From Marinobacter sediminum (GTDB lineage Bacteria; Pseudomonadota; Gammaproteobacteria; Pseudomonadales; Oleiphilaceae): a stretch of 64,000 nucleotides of DNA. The notes under the pieces were generated by a model. It made no database searches, was not told where the DNA came from, and saw only the letters and a program-made list of their open reading frames with translations. The position numbers were made by a program, and so were the translations under genes. This document shows, piece after piece, positions 18,741 through 28,002 of the stretch. Each line of letters begins with the position of its first letter. Positions within the stretch are counted from its first letter, which is position 1. The DNA is taken from contig NZ_JAGTWY010000001.1 in the NCBI RefSeq assembly GCF_023657445.1, positions 3,472,001 through 3,536,000 on the forward strand. The letters are read 5' to 3'.

Positions 18741-20141
18741 CTAATGGGTAGCCATCAGCGTGAGGCACAGCTGGGCGTTCTGGATAAAATGCCCGAACGC
18801 AGTTAACTGCTGTTCCGATGGCACGTAGTCGCCGCCCGCATTATCGGCATAGAACAGGCCAACCAGACGGCCGTTGGCCTTTAATGGGCCGATCAGAGCG
18901 GGTACCCGGCCCAGCCAGCGGTCGTAGGCCATTGCTTTGGCATTGGGCCCAGGCCGGTAAATGGAGCAGCTGGCACCGGGCAAAAGACTGCCCAGTGGAC
19001 CGTTGCCATCCCGGCTGACTGTAAAGTTGCCTCCCCACTCCTCTGTGCCGCGACCGCTGAGCTTGCGCGGGACCAGCTCCCGTCCGCTGCGGTCAGTCAT
19101 TAACAGGGCAACCCGCTGCATGCCGATGGCCCGGTGAATGCCTTCGATCACCAACTGGCAGACTTCGTTGATATCCGGCTTTTCAGCAAGGCTCTGGGTC
19201 AGGTCCCGGAGAATCTGAAGCTGAAGCTCCGGGTCCATGTCCGGTGCCTTTCCGGCCGCGCTGTCGGTGTCCTGCTGATTGCCGGGCATCAATGCGGTGA
19301 CTTGCGGAATCCCAAGGGATACGGCGACCCGGGTTGCCTCGGTGGCGTTGACCTTGATCTGATCACGCACTGCCCCTGTTGTCTCACCGATATCCTTGCC
19401 CAGGCGCTCCAACACCTTGTCCATTTCGGCACCGCGCCATCCGTTTTCTGAAAGGCGCGCCATTTCCACGGAGTTTCGGACCAGGCTGGCTGCAGGGGAG
19501 TTGGCCTGCCCCGGTGAAACAACATCCCTGATGAATGGCCCCAACGACCAGGCGTCCACAAGACCCCGGGTAATTTCAGTAAAAGTAGTGCTCAGAACCG
19601 CTTTCTGAGCCTCCACCGGCGGCTCTTCCAATCGGAGTCGCTGCTCCAGTTCAGTGGCCTGCTCGGTCTCGCATGACCAGAACGCCAGCTCCCCGATATT
19701 CATCAGCAAGGCGCCGATAAAAACCTCTTCCAGTGCTGTTTCGTTGCGTTTTGGCATCAGGCAACGAGCCTGGACGGCGGCGTGAATAGCCCGGGCCAGG
19801 CAACGCAGCAGGTGTGGCCGGTCGTTCCGTTGCAGCATTGAGTCCACGATCAGGGATGAAATGGCCATGGATTTCACAGCATCGAATCCGATCAGGGTAA
19901 TGGCCCTGCTCACGGTGCTTACCTGGGTCCGGGTCTGGTTATAGAACACGGTGTTGGACAGCCGCAGTACCTGGGAGGTGAGCTGGGCATCATTGAGAAT
20001 CACGCTGGCGAGTTCATTGACCGTGCTATTGCGGCTGTGTGCCAGCTCACCGATGCGCTGGAGCGTATTTGCCAGTACCGGCAGTTCCACTTTGCTCAGA
20101 TAGCTGACCCATGCCTGGGTCGAGTTCATCCGTGAAGGCAT
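18741..20141 (-). CDS. HDOD-GAF signalling protein
   Basis: Start placed at the ATG at 20141 (MPSRMNSTQ), giving 466 residues; an ATG at 20129 is also possible, while the longer frame to 20270 adds an unlikely 43-residue leader. HDOD domain at about 10-205 with the characteristic VILNDAQLTSQVLRLSN motif and later IGFDAVKSMA. After a linker, a GAF-like domain (about 310-460) includes GMQRVALLMTD. HDOD proteins are non-enzymatic relatives of HD-GYP used in signalling and motility/attachment control. Possible ligand of the GAF domain unknown. Confidence 0.82.
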   Translation of the reverse strand: MPSRMNSTQAWVSYLSKVELPVLANTLQRIGELAHSRNSTVNELASVILNDAQLTSQVLRLSNTVFYNQTRTQVSTVSRAITLIGFDAVKSMAISSLIVDSMLQRNDRPHLLRCLARAIHAAVQARCLMPKRNETALEEVFIGALLMNIGELAFWSCETEQATELEQRLRLEEPPVEAQKAVLSTTFTEITRGLVDAWSLGPFIRDVVSPGQANSPAASLVRNSVEMARLSENGWRGAEMDKVLERLGKDIGETTGAVRDQIKVNATEATRVAVSLGIPQVTALMPGNQQDTDSAAGKAPDMDPELQLQILRDLTQSLAEKPDINEVCQLVIEGIHRAIGMQRVALLMTDRSGRELVPRKLSGRGTEEWGGNFTVSRDGNGPLGSLLPGASCSIYRPGPNAKAMAYDRWLGRVPALIGPLKANGRLVGLFYADNAGGDYVPSEQQLTAFGHFIQNAQLCLTLMATH

Positions 20142-20353
20142 TCTGTCGTTATGGCTGGTCACTTGGGGGAGCCTCAGGGCAGCGCGTGCCGGAAAGTTAT
20201 GACTGTTTGTGACAGGGCAGTCTAGTGCACACCGGGATGCGGTGTCAGGTAACCGTTTGTGTAAGGGCAACTACCAAGCTGGTCGGTTCGGGTTTGGCTC
20301 GCGAATGGGCTATAATCGCCGGCTTTTAATGCTGCACCCACAAGGCGCTGACC

Positions 20354-21361
20354 GTGATTGTATTTGACCAGGTACAGAAGTCGTATCAGGTAGCCGGCCG
20401 GGCGATCCCCGCGCTGCATCCAACCGATATGGCCATAGAAACCGGCGAGGTGTTTGGCATCGTCGGCCATTCCGGCGCGGGCAAATCCACGCTGGTGCGT
20501 CTGATCAACCGGCTCGAACCGCCGACCGGCGGTCGCATATTGATCGACGACGAGAACATTACCGATTACAGCGCCGCTGAACTGCGTGCGTTCCGCCGCA
20601 AGGTTGGCATGATTTTCCAGCATTTCAATCTGTTGTCCTCCAAAACGGTGGCGGACAATATTGCCTTCCCAATGAAGCTGGCGGGCATCTATCCGAAAGC
20701 GGAAATCCGCGACCGGGTTCAGGAACTCCTGGAGCGGGTTAGCCTGGCCGACCACGCCAATAAATACCCGTCACAGCTATCCGGTGGCCAGAAACAGCGG
20801 GTGGGTATCGCCCGGGCCCTGGCCTGTCGTCCCACCATTCTGTTGTGTGACGAAGCCACCAGTGCGCTCGATCCACAAACCACCCAATCAGTGCTCAGGC
20901 TGTTGGCGGATATCAACCGGGAGCTGGGCCTGACGATTGTCCTGATCACCCACGAAATGGACGTGGTACGGCGGGTGTGTGACCGGGTCGCGGTCATGGA
21001 TGCCGGTCGCGTAGTGGAGATGGGACCGGTCAGCGAAGTTTTCCTGCACCCACAGCACCCAACCACCCGGGATTTTGTCTTCGAAAGCGAGAGCATCGAC
21101 GGTGAGCAGTTGCAGAAAGATCTTCACAAGGCGGATGGCCGTATCATGCGCCTGACGTTCAAGGGCGAGGCTACCTATAAGCCATTGCTGGGCAGCGTGG
21201 CCCGCCAGTCCGGGGTTGATTTCAGTATTCTTTCCGGTCGGATTGACCACATCAAGGATACGCCCTACGGCCAGCTTACCCTGTCGCTGGTGGGAGGTGA
21301 CCTTGATGTTGCCATGAAGGCGCTTGAGGCGGCGGACGTTCATGTGGAGGTGCTGCGCTGA
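20354..21361 (+). CDS. metN: Methionine ABC transporter, ATP-binding subunit
   Basis: 335 residues from a GTG start. Walker A GHSGAGKS at 38-45, ABC signature LSGGQ at 142-146, followed by Walker B ([12 protein letters not shown]). The C-terminal extension (about 260-335) fits the NIL regulatory domain that senses methionine and inhibits transport. First gene of metN-metI-metQ; metI starts at the last base of metN. A TATAAT at about 20309-20314 with a weak -35 lies upstream. I see neither a SAM riboswitch nor an obvious MetJ box array. Confidence 0.95.
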   Translation: MIVFDQVQKSYQVAGRAIPALHPTDMAIETGEVFGIVGHSGAGKSTLVRLINRLEPPTGGRILIDDENITDYSAAELRAFRRKVGMIFQHFNLLSSKTVADNIAFPMKLAGIYPKAEIRDRVQELLERVSLADHANKYPSQLSGGQKQRVGIARALACRPTILLCDEATSALDPQTTQSVLRLLADINRELGLTIVLITHEMDVVRRVCDRVAVMDAGRVVEMGPVSEVFLHPQHPTTRDFVFESESIDGEQLQKDLHKADGRIMRLTFKGEATYKPLLGSVARQSGVDFSILSGRIDHIKDTPYGQLTLSLVGGDLDVAMKALEAADVHVEVLR

Positions 21362-22038
21362 TGGAAGCCCTGATGGACGGTTTGTTGAGTAACGTGGACT
21401 GGTCGGAGATCGGCTGGGCCAGCTGGGATACGCTGGTGATGGTGGGTATGTCCCTGCTGTTCAGCGTGCTGATCGGGTTGCCTGTCGGCGTCCTGCTGTT
21501 CCTTTTCGGCAAGCGTCAGTTGCTGGAACAGCCGGTAGCGTACGCGGTGCTCTCGTTCGTGGTGAACGTGTTACGTTCGGTTCCCTTTATCATTCTGCTG
21601 ATCGTGATGATTCCGTTCACCGTGATGTTGATCGGGACGTCTCTCGGTGTGGCCGGTGCGATTCCTCCCCTGGTCGCTGGCGGTGCGCCCTTCTTCGCGC
21701 GCCTGGTGGAGACCTCCCTGCGGGAAGTGGATCGGGGCATCATCGAGGCGACCCAGGCCATGGGAGCCAGTGTTAAGCAGATTATCTTCGGGGCTTTGTT
21801 ACCTGAAGCCCTGCCAGGCATTATCGCCGGCATTACGGTTACCGCCATTACCCTGGTGTCCTACGCGGCCATGTCCGGCGTGATCGGTGGCGGCGGTCTC
21901 GGTGACCTGGCCATCCGCTTCGGTTATCAACGATTCCAGACCGACGTCATGGTAATTACCGTGGCGTTACTGGTCATATTTGTACAGGTCTTGCAGATGG
22001 TCGGTGACCGTCTCGTTCTGTATTTCAGCCGCAAATAG
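21361..22038 (+). CDS. metI: Methionine ABC transporter, permease subunit
   Basis: 225 residues with five membrane segments. The EAA loop (DRGIIEATQAMGAS) for contact with MetN is at about 124-140. The start codon overlaps the metN stop by one base, implying translational coupling. Dimeric inner-membrane channel of the MetNI-Q importer for methionine and its derivatives. Confidence 0.94.
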   Translation: MEALMDGLLSNVDWSEIGWASWDTLVMVGMSLLFSVLIGLPVGVLLFLFGKRQLLEQPVAYAVLSFVVNVLRSVPFIILLIVMIPFTVMLIGTSLGVAGAIPPLVAGGAPFFARLVETSLREVDRGIIEATQAMGASVKQIIFGALLPEALPGIIAGITVTAITLVSYAAMSGVIGGGGLGDLAIRFGYQRFQTDVMVITVALLVIFVQVLQMVGDRLVLYFSRK

Positions 22039-22124
22039 GCTTGTCTCGATGCAGGCCCATGGCGGGCCCGAAGTTTTCGGGCAAGCCAATATGCTCATTG
22101 GTGTTCTAACAGGAGAACCGATTT

Positions 22125-22907
22125 ATGAATCTGAAGAAAACATTCGCGGCGTTGGCCGCCGCCGCCACTTTCTCTGGCGCTGTATCGGCCGAAGAGCTGT
22201 CCGTTGCCGCGACCCCGGTGCCCCATGCGGAAATTCTGGAATTTGTGAAGCCGCAGCTGGCCGAGCAGGGTGTGGAGCTGGACGTGAAGGTATTCACGGA
22301 TTATATCCAGCCGAACATTCAGGTGGACCAGAAGCGCATGGACGCCAACTTTTTTCAGCACAAGCCGTATCTGGATGAATTTAATGCCGGTCGTGGCACC
22401 AACCTGGTGACCGTAACCGGTGTTCACGTGGAACCGTTTGGCGCCTATTCGAGCAAGATTGATTCCCTTGACGAACTGGAAGAGGGTGCTGTTGTCGCCA
22501 TCCCGAACGATCCGACCAACGGTGGCCGCGCCCTGCTGCTGCTTCAGAAGGAAGGCCTGATCAAGCTTGAGGATGCCAGCAAGATCACTGCGACGCCCCG
22601 TGATATCGCTGAAAACCCGAAAGATCTGGATTTCAAGGAGCTGGAGGCAGCTACCCTGCCAAGGATTCTGAATCAGGTAGACATGGCGCTCATCAATACC
22701 AACTACGCGCTGGAAGCGGGCCTGAACCCGACTGAAGATGCGCTGGTGATCGAAGGCCCTGATTCTCCCTACGTGAACATTCTGGTTGCCCGCCCGGACA
22801 ACAAGGACAGCGAGGCCATGCAGAAGCTTTCGGCGGCGCTGAATTCCGAGGCTGTGAAGGAGTTCATCCTGAAAAATTATGAGGGTGCCGTCGTTCCGGC
22901 ATTCTGA
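22125..22907 (+). CDS. metQ: Methionine-binding periplasmic protein
   Basis: 260 residues of the NlpA/MetQ family, third gene of metNIQ (86 bases after metI, with AGGAGA before the ATG). The signal peptide (about 1-22, ending AVSA) has no lipobox cysteine, so this MetQ should be a soluble periplasmic protein rather than the usual lipoprotein. The mature part begins EELSVAATPVPHAEIL and contains the conserved FTDYIQPN and NPKDLDFKELE segments. Followed by a strong terminator. Confidence 0.93.
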   Translation: MNLKKTFAALAAAATFSGAVSAEELSVAATPVPHAEILEFVKPQLAEQGVELDVKVFTDYIQPNIQVDQKRMDANFFQHKPYLDEFNAGRGTNLVTVTGVHVEPFGAYSSKIDSLDELEEGAVVAIPNDPTNGGRALLLLQKEGLIKLEDASKITATPRDIAENPKDLDFKELEAATLPRILNQVDMALINTNYALEAGLNPTEDALVIEGPDSPYVNILVARPDNKDSEAMQKLSAALNSEAVKEFILKNYEGAVVPAF

Positions 22908-22945
22908 TTGATTGCGGCCCCCGCGCCGCTGTGACAGGACATGAT

Positions 22946-22980
22946 AAAAAAGGCCGGGCAGTTTCGCTGCCCGGCCTTTT
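22946..22980. terminator. Bidirectional terminator after metNIQ
   Basis: AAAAAGGCCGGGCAG, a TTTC loop and the exact complement ending in TTTT. A perfect 11-bp GC stem with A/T tracts on both sides, between metQ and the convergent peroxiredoxin gene. Confidence 0.92.
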
Positions 22981-23004
22981 CAGTTTTCGGACTGATTGGG
23001 GTGA

Positions 23005-23658
23005 TCAGTCACCGCTCCAGTTGGATTTGGGGTCCGGAGTCATGCGCAGATAGGACTTCACCTTCTTGTAGCCTTGCGGGAAGCGCTGCTTGATCTCTTC
23101 CTCATCCTGGAGAGATGGCACGATAACCACGTCACCACCACGTTCCCAGTTACCCGGAGTAGCGACTTTGTGCTCGTCGGTCATCTGCAGGGAGTCGATA
23201 ACCCGAATCACCTCATTGAAGTTTCGGCCGGTGCTGGCCGGATAGGTGATGATCAGGCGGACCTTCTTGTTCGGGTCGATCACGAACAGGGAACGAACCG
23301 TCAGGCTGCTGTCGGCGTTGGGATGAATCATGTCATAGAGTTCAGAGACTTTCCGGTCCTCATCGGCAATGATCGGAAAGTTGACTGAGCAGCCCTGGGT
23401 CTCCTCAATGTCCCTGATCCATTCCTTATGGGAAGCCACCGGGTCCACGCTCAGCGCGATGGCTTTAACATTGCGCTTGGCGAATTCGTCCTTGAGCTTG
23501 GCGGTCAGGCCCAGCTCTGTTGTGCATACCGGGGTAAAGTCTGCCGGGTGCGAGAATAGTACACCCCAGCTGTCGCCCAGCCAGTCGTGAAACGATATGT
23601 TGCCTTCACTGGAGTCCTGTTCGAAATCCGGTGCGGTATCTCCCAGACGTAAACTCAT
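23005..23658 (-). CDS. 1-Cys peroxiredoxin (Prx6/AhpC-TSA family)
   Basis: 217 residues, the usual Prx6 length. The peroxidatic Cys45 is in PVCTTE; downstream SLTVRSLFVIDP and the long C-terminal arm (about 165-217) are typical of the 1-Cys Prx6 group. Reduces hydrogen peroxide and organic or lipid hydroperoxides in the cytoplasm. A near-ideal AAGGAGG ribosome site stands 8 bases before the ATG, suggesting high expression. Monocistronic, sharing the bidirectional terminator with metQ. Confidence 0.94.
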   Translation of the reverse strand: MSLRLGDTAPDFEQDSSEGNISFHDWLGDSWGVLFSHPADFTPVCTTELGLTAKLKDEFAKRNVKAIALSVDPVASHKEWIRDIEETQGCSVNFPIIADEDRKVSELYDMIHPNADSSLTVRSLFVIDPNKKVRLIITYPASTGRNFNEVIRVIDSLQMTDEHKVATPGNWERGGDVVIVPSLQDEEEIKQRFPQGYKKVKSYLRMTPDPKSNWSGD

Positions 23659-23785
23659 AGTGTTTCCTCCTTTTGGTGATGCTCCGAAAATTCCTGTATC
23701 ACCGGCATGATCGTTTGCCGGTTTATTTCTCTGAGTCTATATCACAAACGTGGGTCGTGTTTGTGCGGAATACAAGGGCCTGGTT

Positions 23786-25144
23786 TCAGTCAGAGGCCTG
23801 CTGTTTTGCGAAATGCTCTCTGGTCAGCCTGAAAACCACCGGGCTCAGCAACAGCAGAGCGATCAGATTGGGCAGTGCCATCATGGCGTTCAATGTGTCT
23901 GCGACCAGCCAGACAAATCCAAGATTCAGGGTGGCGCCAACAGGAATTGCGATGATCCAGGCGATCCTGTACGGCAGGATCGCTTTCACGCCAAACAGGA
24001 ACTCGATGCAACGCTCGCCATAAAAGGACCAGCCGAGGATGGTTGTAAAGGCGAAGACTGCCAGGGCAATGGTAACCAGATAATTACCCACCCCCGGCAG
24101 CGCTTCAGCGAAGGCCATTGAGGTCAGTTCCGCACCGGAAATCCCTGCGGTCCAGGTGCCGGAGGTGATGATCACCAGGCCGGTGATCGTGCAGATGATG
24201 ATGGTGTCGATGAAGGTGCCCAGCATGGCCACCATGCCCTGGTTAATCGGGCTTCTGGTTTGGGCCGCGGCATGGGCAATGGGAGCGGAGCCGAGGCCGG
24301 CCTCGTTGGAGAAAATACCACGCGCGATACCGAAGCGGATGGCAGCCCAGACTGCCGCACCGGCAAAGCCACCCTTGGCGGCGACCGGGCTGAATGCGTG
24401 CTCAACTACCATGGTCAGGGCGGCGGGGATTTCTGCGGCATTGATGGCCAGAACCAGAAGCCCGGCCAGCAGGTAGGAAATGGCCATAAGCGGCACCAGA
24501 GCGCTGGCAACCTGGCCGATCCGACGGATACCACCAATTAACACAGCGCCTACCAGGGCCATCAGTATGATTCCGGTGAGCCAGTGAGGCAGGCCGAAAC
24601 TCGCTTCGATGACATCGGCTACCGAATTGGCCTGTACCGTGTTGCCGATACCGAAACTGGCGATCGCCGCGAAAACCGCGAACATCCCACCCAGCCAGGC
24701 CCATTTTCTGCCAAGGCCATTGCGGATGTAATACATGGGGCCACCCACATGTTCTCCACGTTCATCCACCTCCCGGAAGCGAACCGCAAGCACCGCTTCG
24801 GAGTACTTGGTAGCCATACCCACCAGTGCCGTCAGCCACATCCAGAACAGCGCGCCTGGCCCGCCAAGGAAAACCGCTGTCGCGACCCCGGCAATGTTTC
24901 CGGTTCCTACCGTTGCAGACAGGGAGGTCATGAGCGCCTGGAACGGCGGAATCTCGCCGTCAGAGTCGGCGCCGGTGGACTTTCGGCCCTGCCACATTAA
25001 CCGGAACCCCGAGCCAAGCTGCAGTACCGGCATCAGTTTAAGCCCGAGGCTCAGGAACAGTCCGACCCCCAGGATGAGAACCAGCATGGGAGGCCCCCAC
25101 ACCAGTGAATTGATTTGGCTGATTAAGGTTGAAACGGCGTCCAT
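23786..25144 (-). CDS. Sodium:alanine (AGCS) symporter
   Basis: 452 residues, 10-11 membrane segments, with the family signatures ATVGTGNIAGVATAVFLGGPGA (near 75-98; shown here in part as GTGNIAGVA) and FSNEAGLGSAPIAHAA near 275-290. Imports alanine or glycine with Na+ at the inner membrane. Single gene; the small frame overlapping its start on the same strand is not credible. Confidence 0.93.
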   Translation of the reverse strand: MDAVSTLISQINSLVWGPPMLVLILGVGLFLSLGLKLMPVLQLGSGFRLMWQGRKSTGADSDGEIPPFQALMTSLSATVGTGNIAGVATAVFLGGPGALFWMWLTALVGMATKYSEAVLAVRFREVDERGEHVGGPMYYIRNGLGRKWAWLGGMFAVFAAIASFGIGNTVQANSVADVIEASFGLPHWLTGIILMALVGAVLIGGIRRIGQVASALVPLMAISYLLAGLLVLAINAAEIPAALTMVVEHAFSPVAAKGGFAGAAVWAAIRFGIARGIFSNEAGLGSAPIAHAAAQTRSPINQGMVAMLGTFIDTIIICTITGLVIITSGTWTAGISGAELTSMAFAEALPGVGNYLVTIALAVFAFTTILGWSFYGERCIEFLFGVKAILPYRIAWIIAIPVGATLNLGFVWLVADTLNAMMALPNLIALLLLSPVVFRLTREHFAKQQASD

Positions 25145-25364
25145 GGGGGTCTCCCGAAGCTGTCAGTTTTGCCCTTTTGAGGTGTAACCGGCTGATTTTA
25201 AGAAATAGTTTTTTCCTGTAAACCATTGCTTGCATGGCTGCCGGGCACGTGAGTAGGGTACGTGGGGCTTCGAGGATGGCAAAACTGATGTGGGTCACGG
25301 CCAGAGTAAAGACCCGTTTTTTCATTTTCCTTTCTCTTATGCATTGCCTATGTTTAGGGAAAGA

Positions 25365-25381
25365 GGCTCCGTTTCCGGAGC
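25365..25381. repeat. Small hairpin upstream of the CBS gene
   Basis: GCTCCG and CGGAGC separated by TTTC. It lies in the 272-base divergent spacer 25145-25416, which otherwise holds no gene I can support. Confidence 0.4.
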
Positions 25382-25416
25382 GTTAAAATAGCAACCAACG
25401 GAGAAGGATTCTGCCC

Positions 25417-25848
25417 ATGCGTTCAGTGAAAGCCTCTGATGTCATGTGGAACCATATCGAGCCGATTCGGTGCGGTACACCATTGACCAGTGTCGTCAAA
25501 ACGCTCTTGCAAAATCACGTGTCCGGCTTGCCAGTCGTTGATGACCACCGCCATGTGCTCGGCTTTGTTTCCGAGCAGGACTGCATCCATGCTTTGCTGG
25601 TCAGCAGTTACCACTGCGAGGGTGACCCTATTGTGGACGATGTTATGTTCCGCGAGCCGGTTACCATCTCTCCGGAGCTGTCGGTGGTAGATCTGGCGCA
25701 AAACCTCGGCGCAGGAAAACCGAAAGTGTACCCTGTGGTCGACCACGGCAAACTGATCGGCATCGTGACACGTGCGGCTATTCTGTCCGAACTGGCGCGG
25801 GTGGGTTGCGGGGTTGAGCTGCCCAGATACGCAAACGCCGAGGACTGA
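25417..25848 (+). CDS. Paired CBS-domain protein
   Basis: 143 residues made almost wholly of two CBS domains (about 8-60 and 70-130). GGAGAAGG precedes the ATG. Stand-alone CBS pairs bind adenosyl nucleotides and act as energy sensors, often via an unknown partner. It is followed after 27 bases by the S-formylglutathione hydrolase gene and may be cotranscribed with it. A decayed gene of related architecture lies at about 52.1-52.4 kb. Confidence 0.88.
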   Translation: MRSVKASDVMWNHIEPIRCGTPLTSVVKTLLQNHVSGLPVVDDHRHVLGFVSEQDCIHALLVSSYHCEGDPIVDDVMFREPVTISPELSVVDLAQNLGAGKPKVYPVVDHGKLIGIVTRAAILSELARVGCGVELPRYANAED

Positions 25849-25875
25849 TTTCACCTGTTCCGAACTGAGGAGACT

Positions 25876-26721
25876 ATGGAACTCTTATCCACGAACGTGA
25901 GTTTCGGGGGCGAACACCGTCGTTATCGTCATCATTCGGCGACGCTGGAGTGTGACATGGAGTTCGCGGTCTACCTGCCGCCGTTGGCCGTTGGCCAGAA
26001 TTTGCAGAAGGTGCCGACGCTTTACTGGTTGTCGGGTCTTACCTGTACGGATCAAAACTTCATGCAGAAGGCTGGAGCCCATAAGCTTGCGGCCAGGCTG
26101 GGTATGGCAATAGTGTGTCCGGACACCAGCCCGCGTGGTCTTGATTTGCCGGGCGAGGATGACAGTTACGATTTTGGAACCGGGGCTGGCTTCTATGTAA
26201 ATGCCATTCAACAGCCATGGGCGCCCCACTATCGAATGTACGATTATGTGGTGAAAGAACTGCCCCAGCTGGTTGAGAGCGAACTTCCGGTGACGGACAA
26301 GCGTTCTATCAGTGGTCATTCCATGGGCGGCCACGGGGCGCTCATCTGTGCGCTAAAGAATCCCGGCCGTTATGCCTCGGTGTCTGCGTTTGCGCCGATT
26401 GCCAACCCGACGGAGTGCCCGTGGGGGCAGAAGGCTTTCAAGGGCTATCTGGGTGAAGATACCAGTGCCTGGGCAGAGTGGGATGCGACACTACTGATTC
26501 CGACAGCGCGTGAGCGACTGCCGCTGTTGGTGGATCAAGGCACAGCCGATGAGTTCCTGGACAGCCAGCTCAATCCCGACGCATTGGCGGATGCCTGTGA
26601 GAAGTTCCACCATCACATCAATCTCCGGATGCACCGCGGTTATGATCACAGTTATTTCTTTATTGCATCGTTTATCGACGACCACCTGAACCACCATGCG
26701 GAGGCGCTGGGGCTGCGGTAG
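25876..26721 (+). CDS. fghA: S-formylglutathione hydrolase
   Basis: 281 residues, full family length. The nucleophile Ser149 lies in GHSMGGHGA; the acidic member is in VDQGTADEF (about 219-227) and the catalytic His in GYDHSYFF (about 254-261). WLSGLTCTDQNF near 51-62 is diagnostic of esterase D / FGH. It hydrolyses S-formylglutathione to formate and glutathione in formaldehyde detoxification. The usual glutathione-dependent formaldehyde dehydrogenase gene is not adjacent. GAGGAG precedes the ATG. Confidence 0.93.
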   Translation: MELLSTNVSFGGEHRRYRHHSATLECDMEFAVYLPPLAVGQNLQKVPTLYWLSGLTCTDQNFMQKAGAHKLAARLGMAIVCPDTSPRGLDLPGEDDSYDFGTGAGFYVNAIQQPWAPHYRMYDYVVKELPQLVESELPVTDKRSISGHSMGGHGALICALKNPGRYASVSAFAPIANPTECPWGQKAFKGYLGEDTSAWAEWDATLLIPTARERLPLLVDQGTADEFLDSQLNPDALADACEKFHHHINLRMHRGYDHSYFFIASFIDDHLNHHAEALGLR

Positions 26722-26736
26722 TGTGGTTGTAACCGG

Positions 26737-27861
26737 TCAGGAATGAAAACCCCAGGTCAGGCTGAAGTCCATGGCGGGCATGACTTCGGGCTCTTCGAGA
26801 GCCCGGATGTTGAACTCCAGCAGGCTGCAGTCCCGTTCGAATGTTCCGCTATAACGGTTGCCCCTTGGGCCAATTATCGCTCTCGCGAAGGGGCCGCGGG
26901 CACGAACTGGCCGGTGGGTTATCACCGCCACTTCGTTGTTGTCCAGCCGGACCAGAGTTCCTGGTGGATACTCTCCAAGTACCTGTAACAAGGCCTTGGG
27001 AATTGCGGGCCTGTACTTGCCATCTGCCAGGGTAGCGATCATCCGTCGTGCATCGGTCACATTCATGCGATTTCGATAAGCCCGTCTGGTTATCATGGCG
27101 ACATAGCGTTCCGACAGGGCCAGTATTTCTGCCTCGGGCCGGATGTCCGTGCCACTCAACCCGTCCGGATAACCGCTGCCATCCGCCTGCTCGTGATGCT
27201 GGGCAATGATCTTTAGCATCAGCTTGTTGTCAATTCCGGCGGCCCTCAGGGCCTGGATGCTCCGCTCCGGATGTTTACGAATCACGCTTCGTTGTTCCGG
27301 GCTCAGTACCTTATTCGAAGCGTTCAACTGATCTGCGATCGGGGCAAGCGCGAGATTGGCAGTCAGTGCAGCGGCGGTCAGCACGCTGATGCGTTTCTCT
27401 TCCAGACCGAACTGCCTGGCGATGAACTGGCAGAGAATTGCGTAGAACAGAATCTGTTCGTGAATGGTCGGGCCCAGGGCATAAAGATGTACCAGAGCCA
27501 GACTGGCATCCGGGGATTCGATGCAGTTTCGTTCTATCATCCGGGCGAGGCCCAGTAGCCGCTTCTGGGCAGAGGGGTCGGTACTGGTGATCGCATTCAG
27601 GGTGGCTTCGAGTTCCTGCAGCAGGTCCGGATAATCCGCAAACGGATTTCGTTCCCCGTTATCCTCGACAATTTCTTCCTGGGGTCGCTCAATCTTGCGG
27701 GGTTTGAAGCGCCCCCGTTCGAATAGTTGCTCCAGCTGTGAATTGGTCTGAATCACATAACCTTGGCGTAACAGCACGTTACCGTCGGCGTCGTAGACGT
27801 TCCATGGTAAAGGGCTGCCCAGTTCAAGGGCACCGGGTGCGATTCGAATAAGGTTACTCAA
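26737..27861 (-). CDS. HD-GYP-like protein with degenerate HD motif
   Basis: 374 residues. The C-terminal domain (about 125-300) keeps HPERS near 197-201 and HHEQADGSGYPDGL at 222-235, which match the HD-GYP consensus, but where the metal-binding HD pair is expected the sequence reads LTANLAL (about 166-172). Catalysis of c-di-GMP hydrolysis is therefore doubtful; binding or signalling is more likely. The N-terminal region (10-60) is a short beta-rich PilZ-like or DUF3391-like stretch. Single gene between convergent fghA and the MATE gene upstream. Confidence 0.8.
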   Translation of the reverse strand: MSNLIRIAPGALELGSPLPWNVYDADGNVLLRQGYVIQTNSQLEQLFERGRFKPRKIERPQEEIVEDNGERNPFADYPDLLQELEATLNAITSTDPSAQKRLLGLARMIERNCIESPDASLALVHLYALGPTIHEQILFYAILCQFIARQFGLEEKRISVLTAAALTANLALAPIADQLNASNKVLSPEQRSVIRKHPERSIQALRAAGIDNKLMLKIIAQHHEQADGSGYPDGLSGTDIRPEAEILALSERYVAMITRRAYRNRMNVTDARRMIATLADGKYRPAIPKALLQVLGEYPPGTLVRLDNNEVAVITHRPVRARGPFARAIIGPRGNRYSGTFERDCSLLEFNIRALEEPEVMPAMDFSLTWGFHS

Positions 27862-28002
27862 CGTCAGATGTCCTGGTCACAGGTTTATTATGCTGCGAGT
27901 GTAACTCCGAAGCGGTGTTCACTCTATATCGGTTGGAAATCAAATGTTTGTTTTACCTGATTTGACACGATGGTCTGCAAATAAGGTCTGAAATCTGCGT
28001 GT

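Noticed and set aside
20230..20353. SAM riboswitch or MetJ box array before metN
   Set aside because: No riboswitch-like stem set and no repeated AGACGTCT-type boxes; only a plain TATAAT.
25038..25325. 95-codon minus-strand frame starting MKKRVFTLAV
   Set aside because: Overlaps the symporter start in another frame, and its second half is the symporter's shadow.
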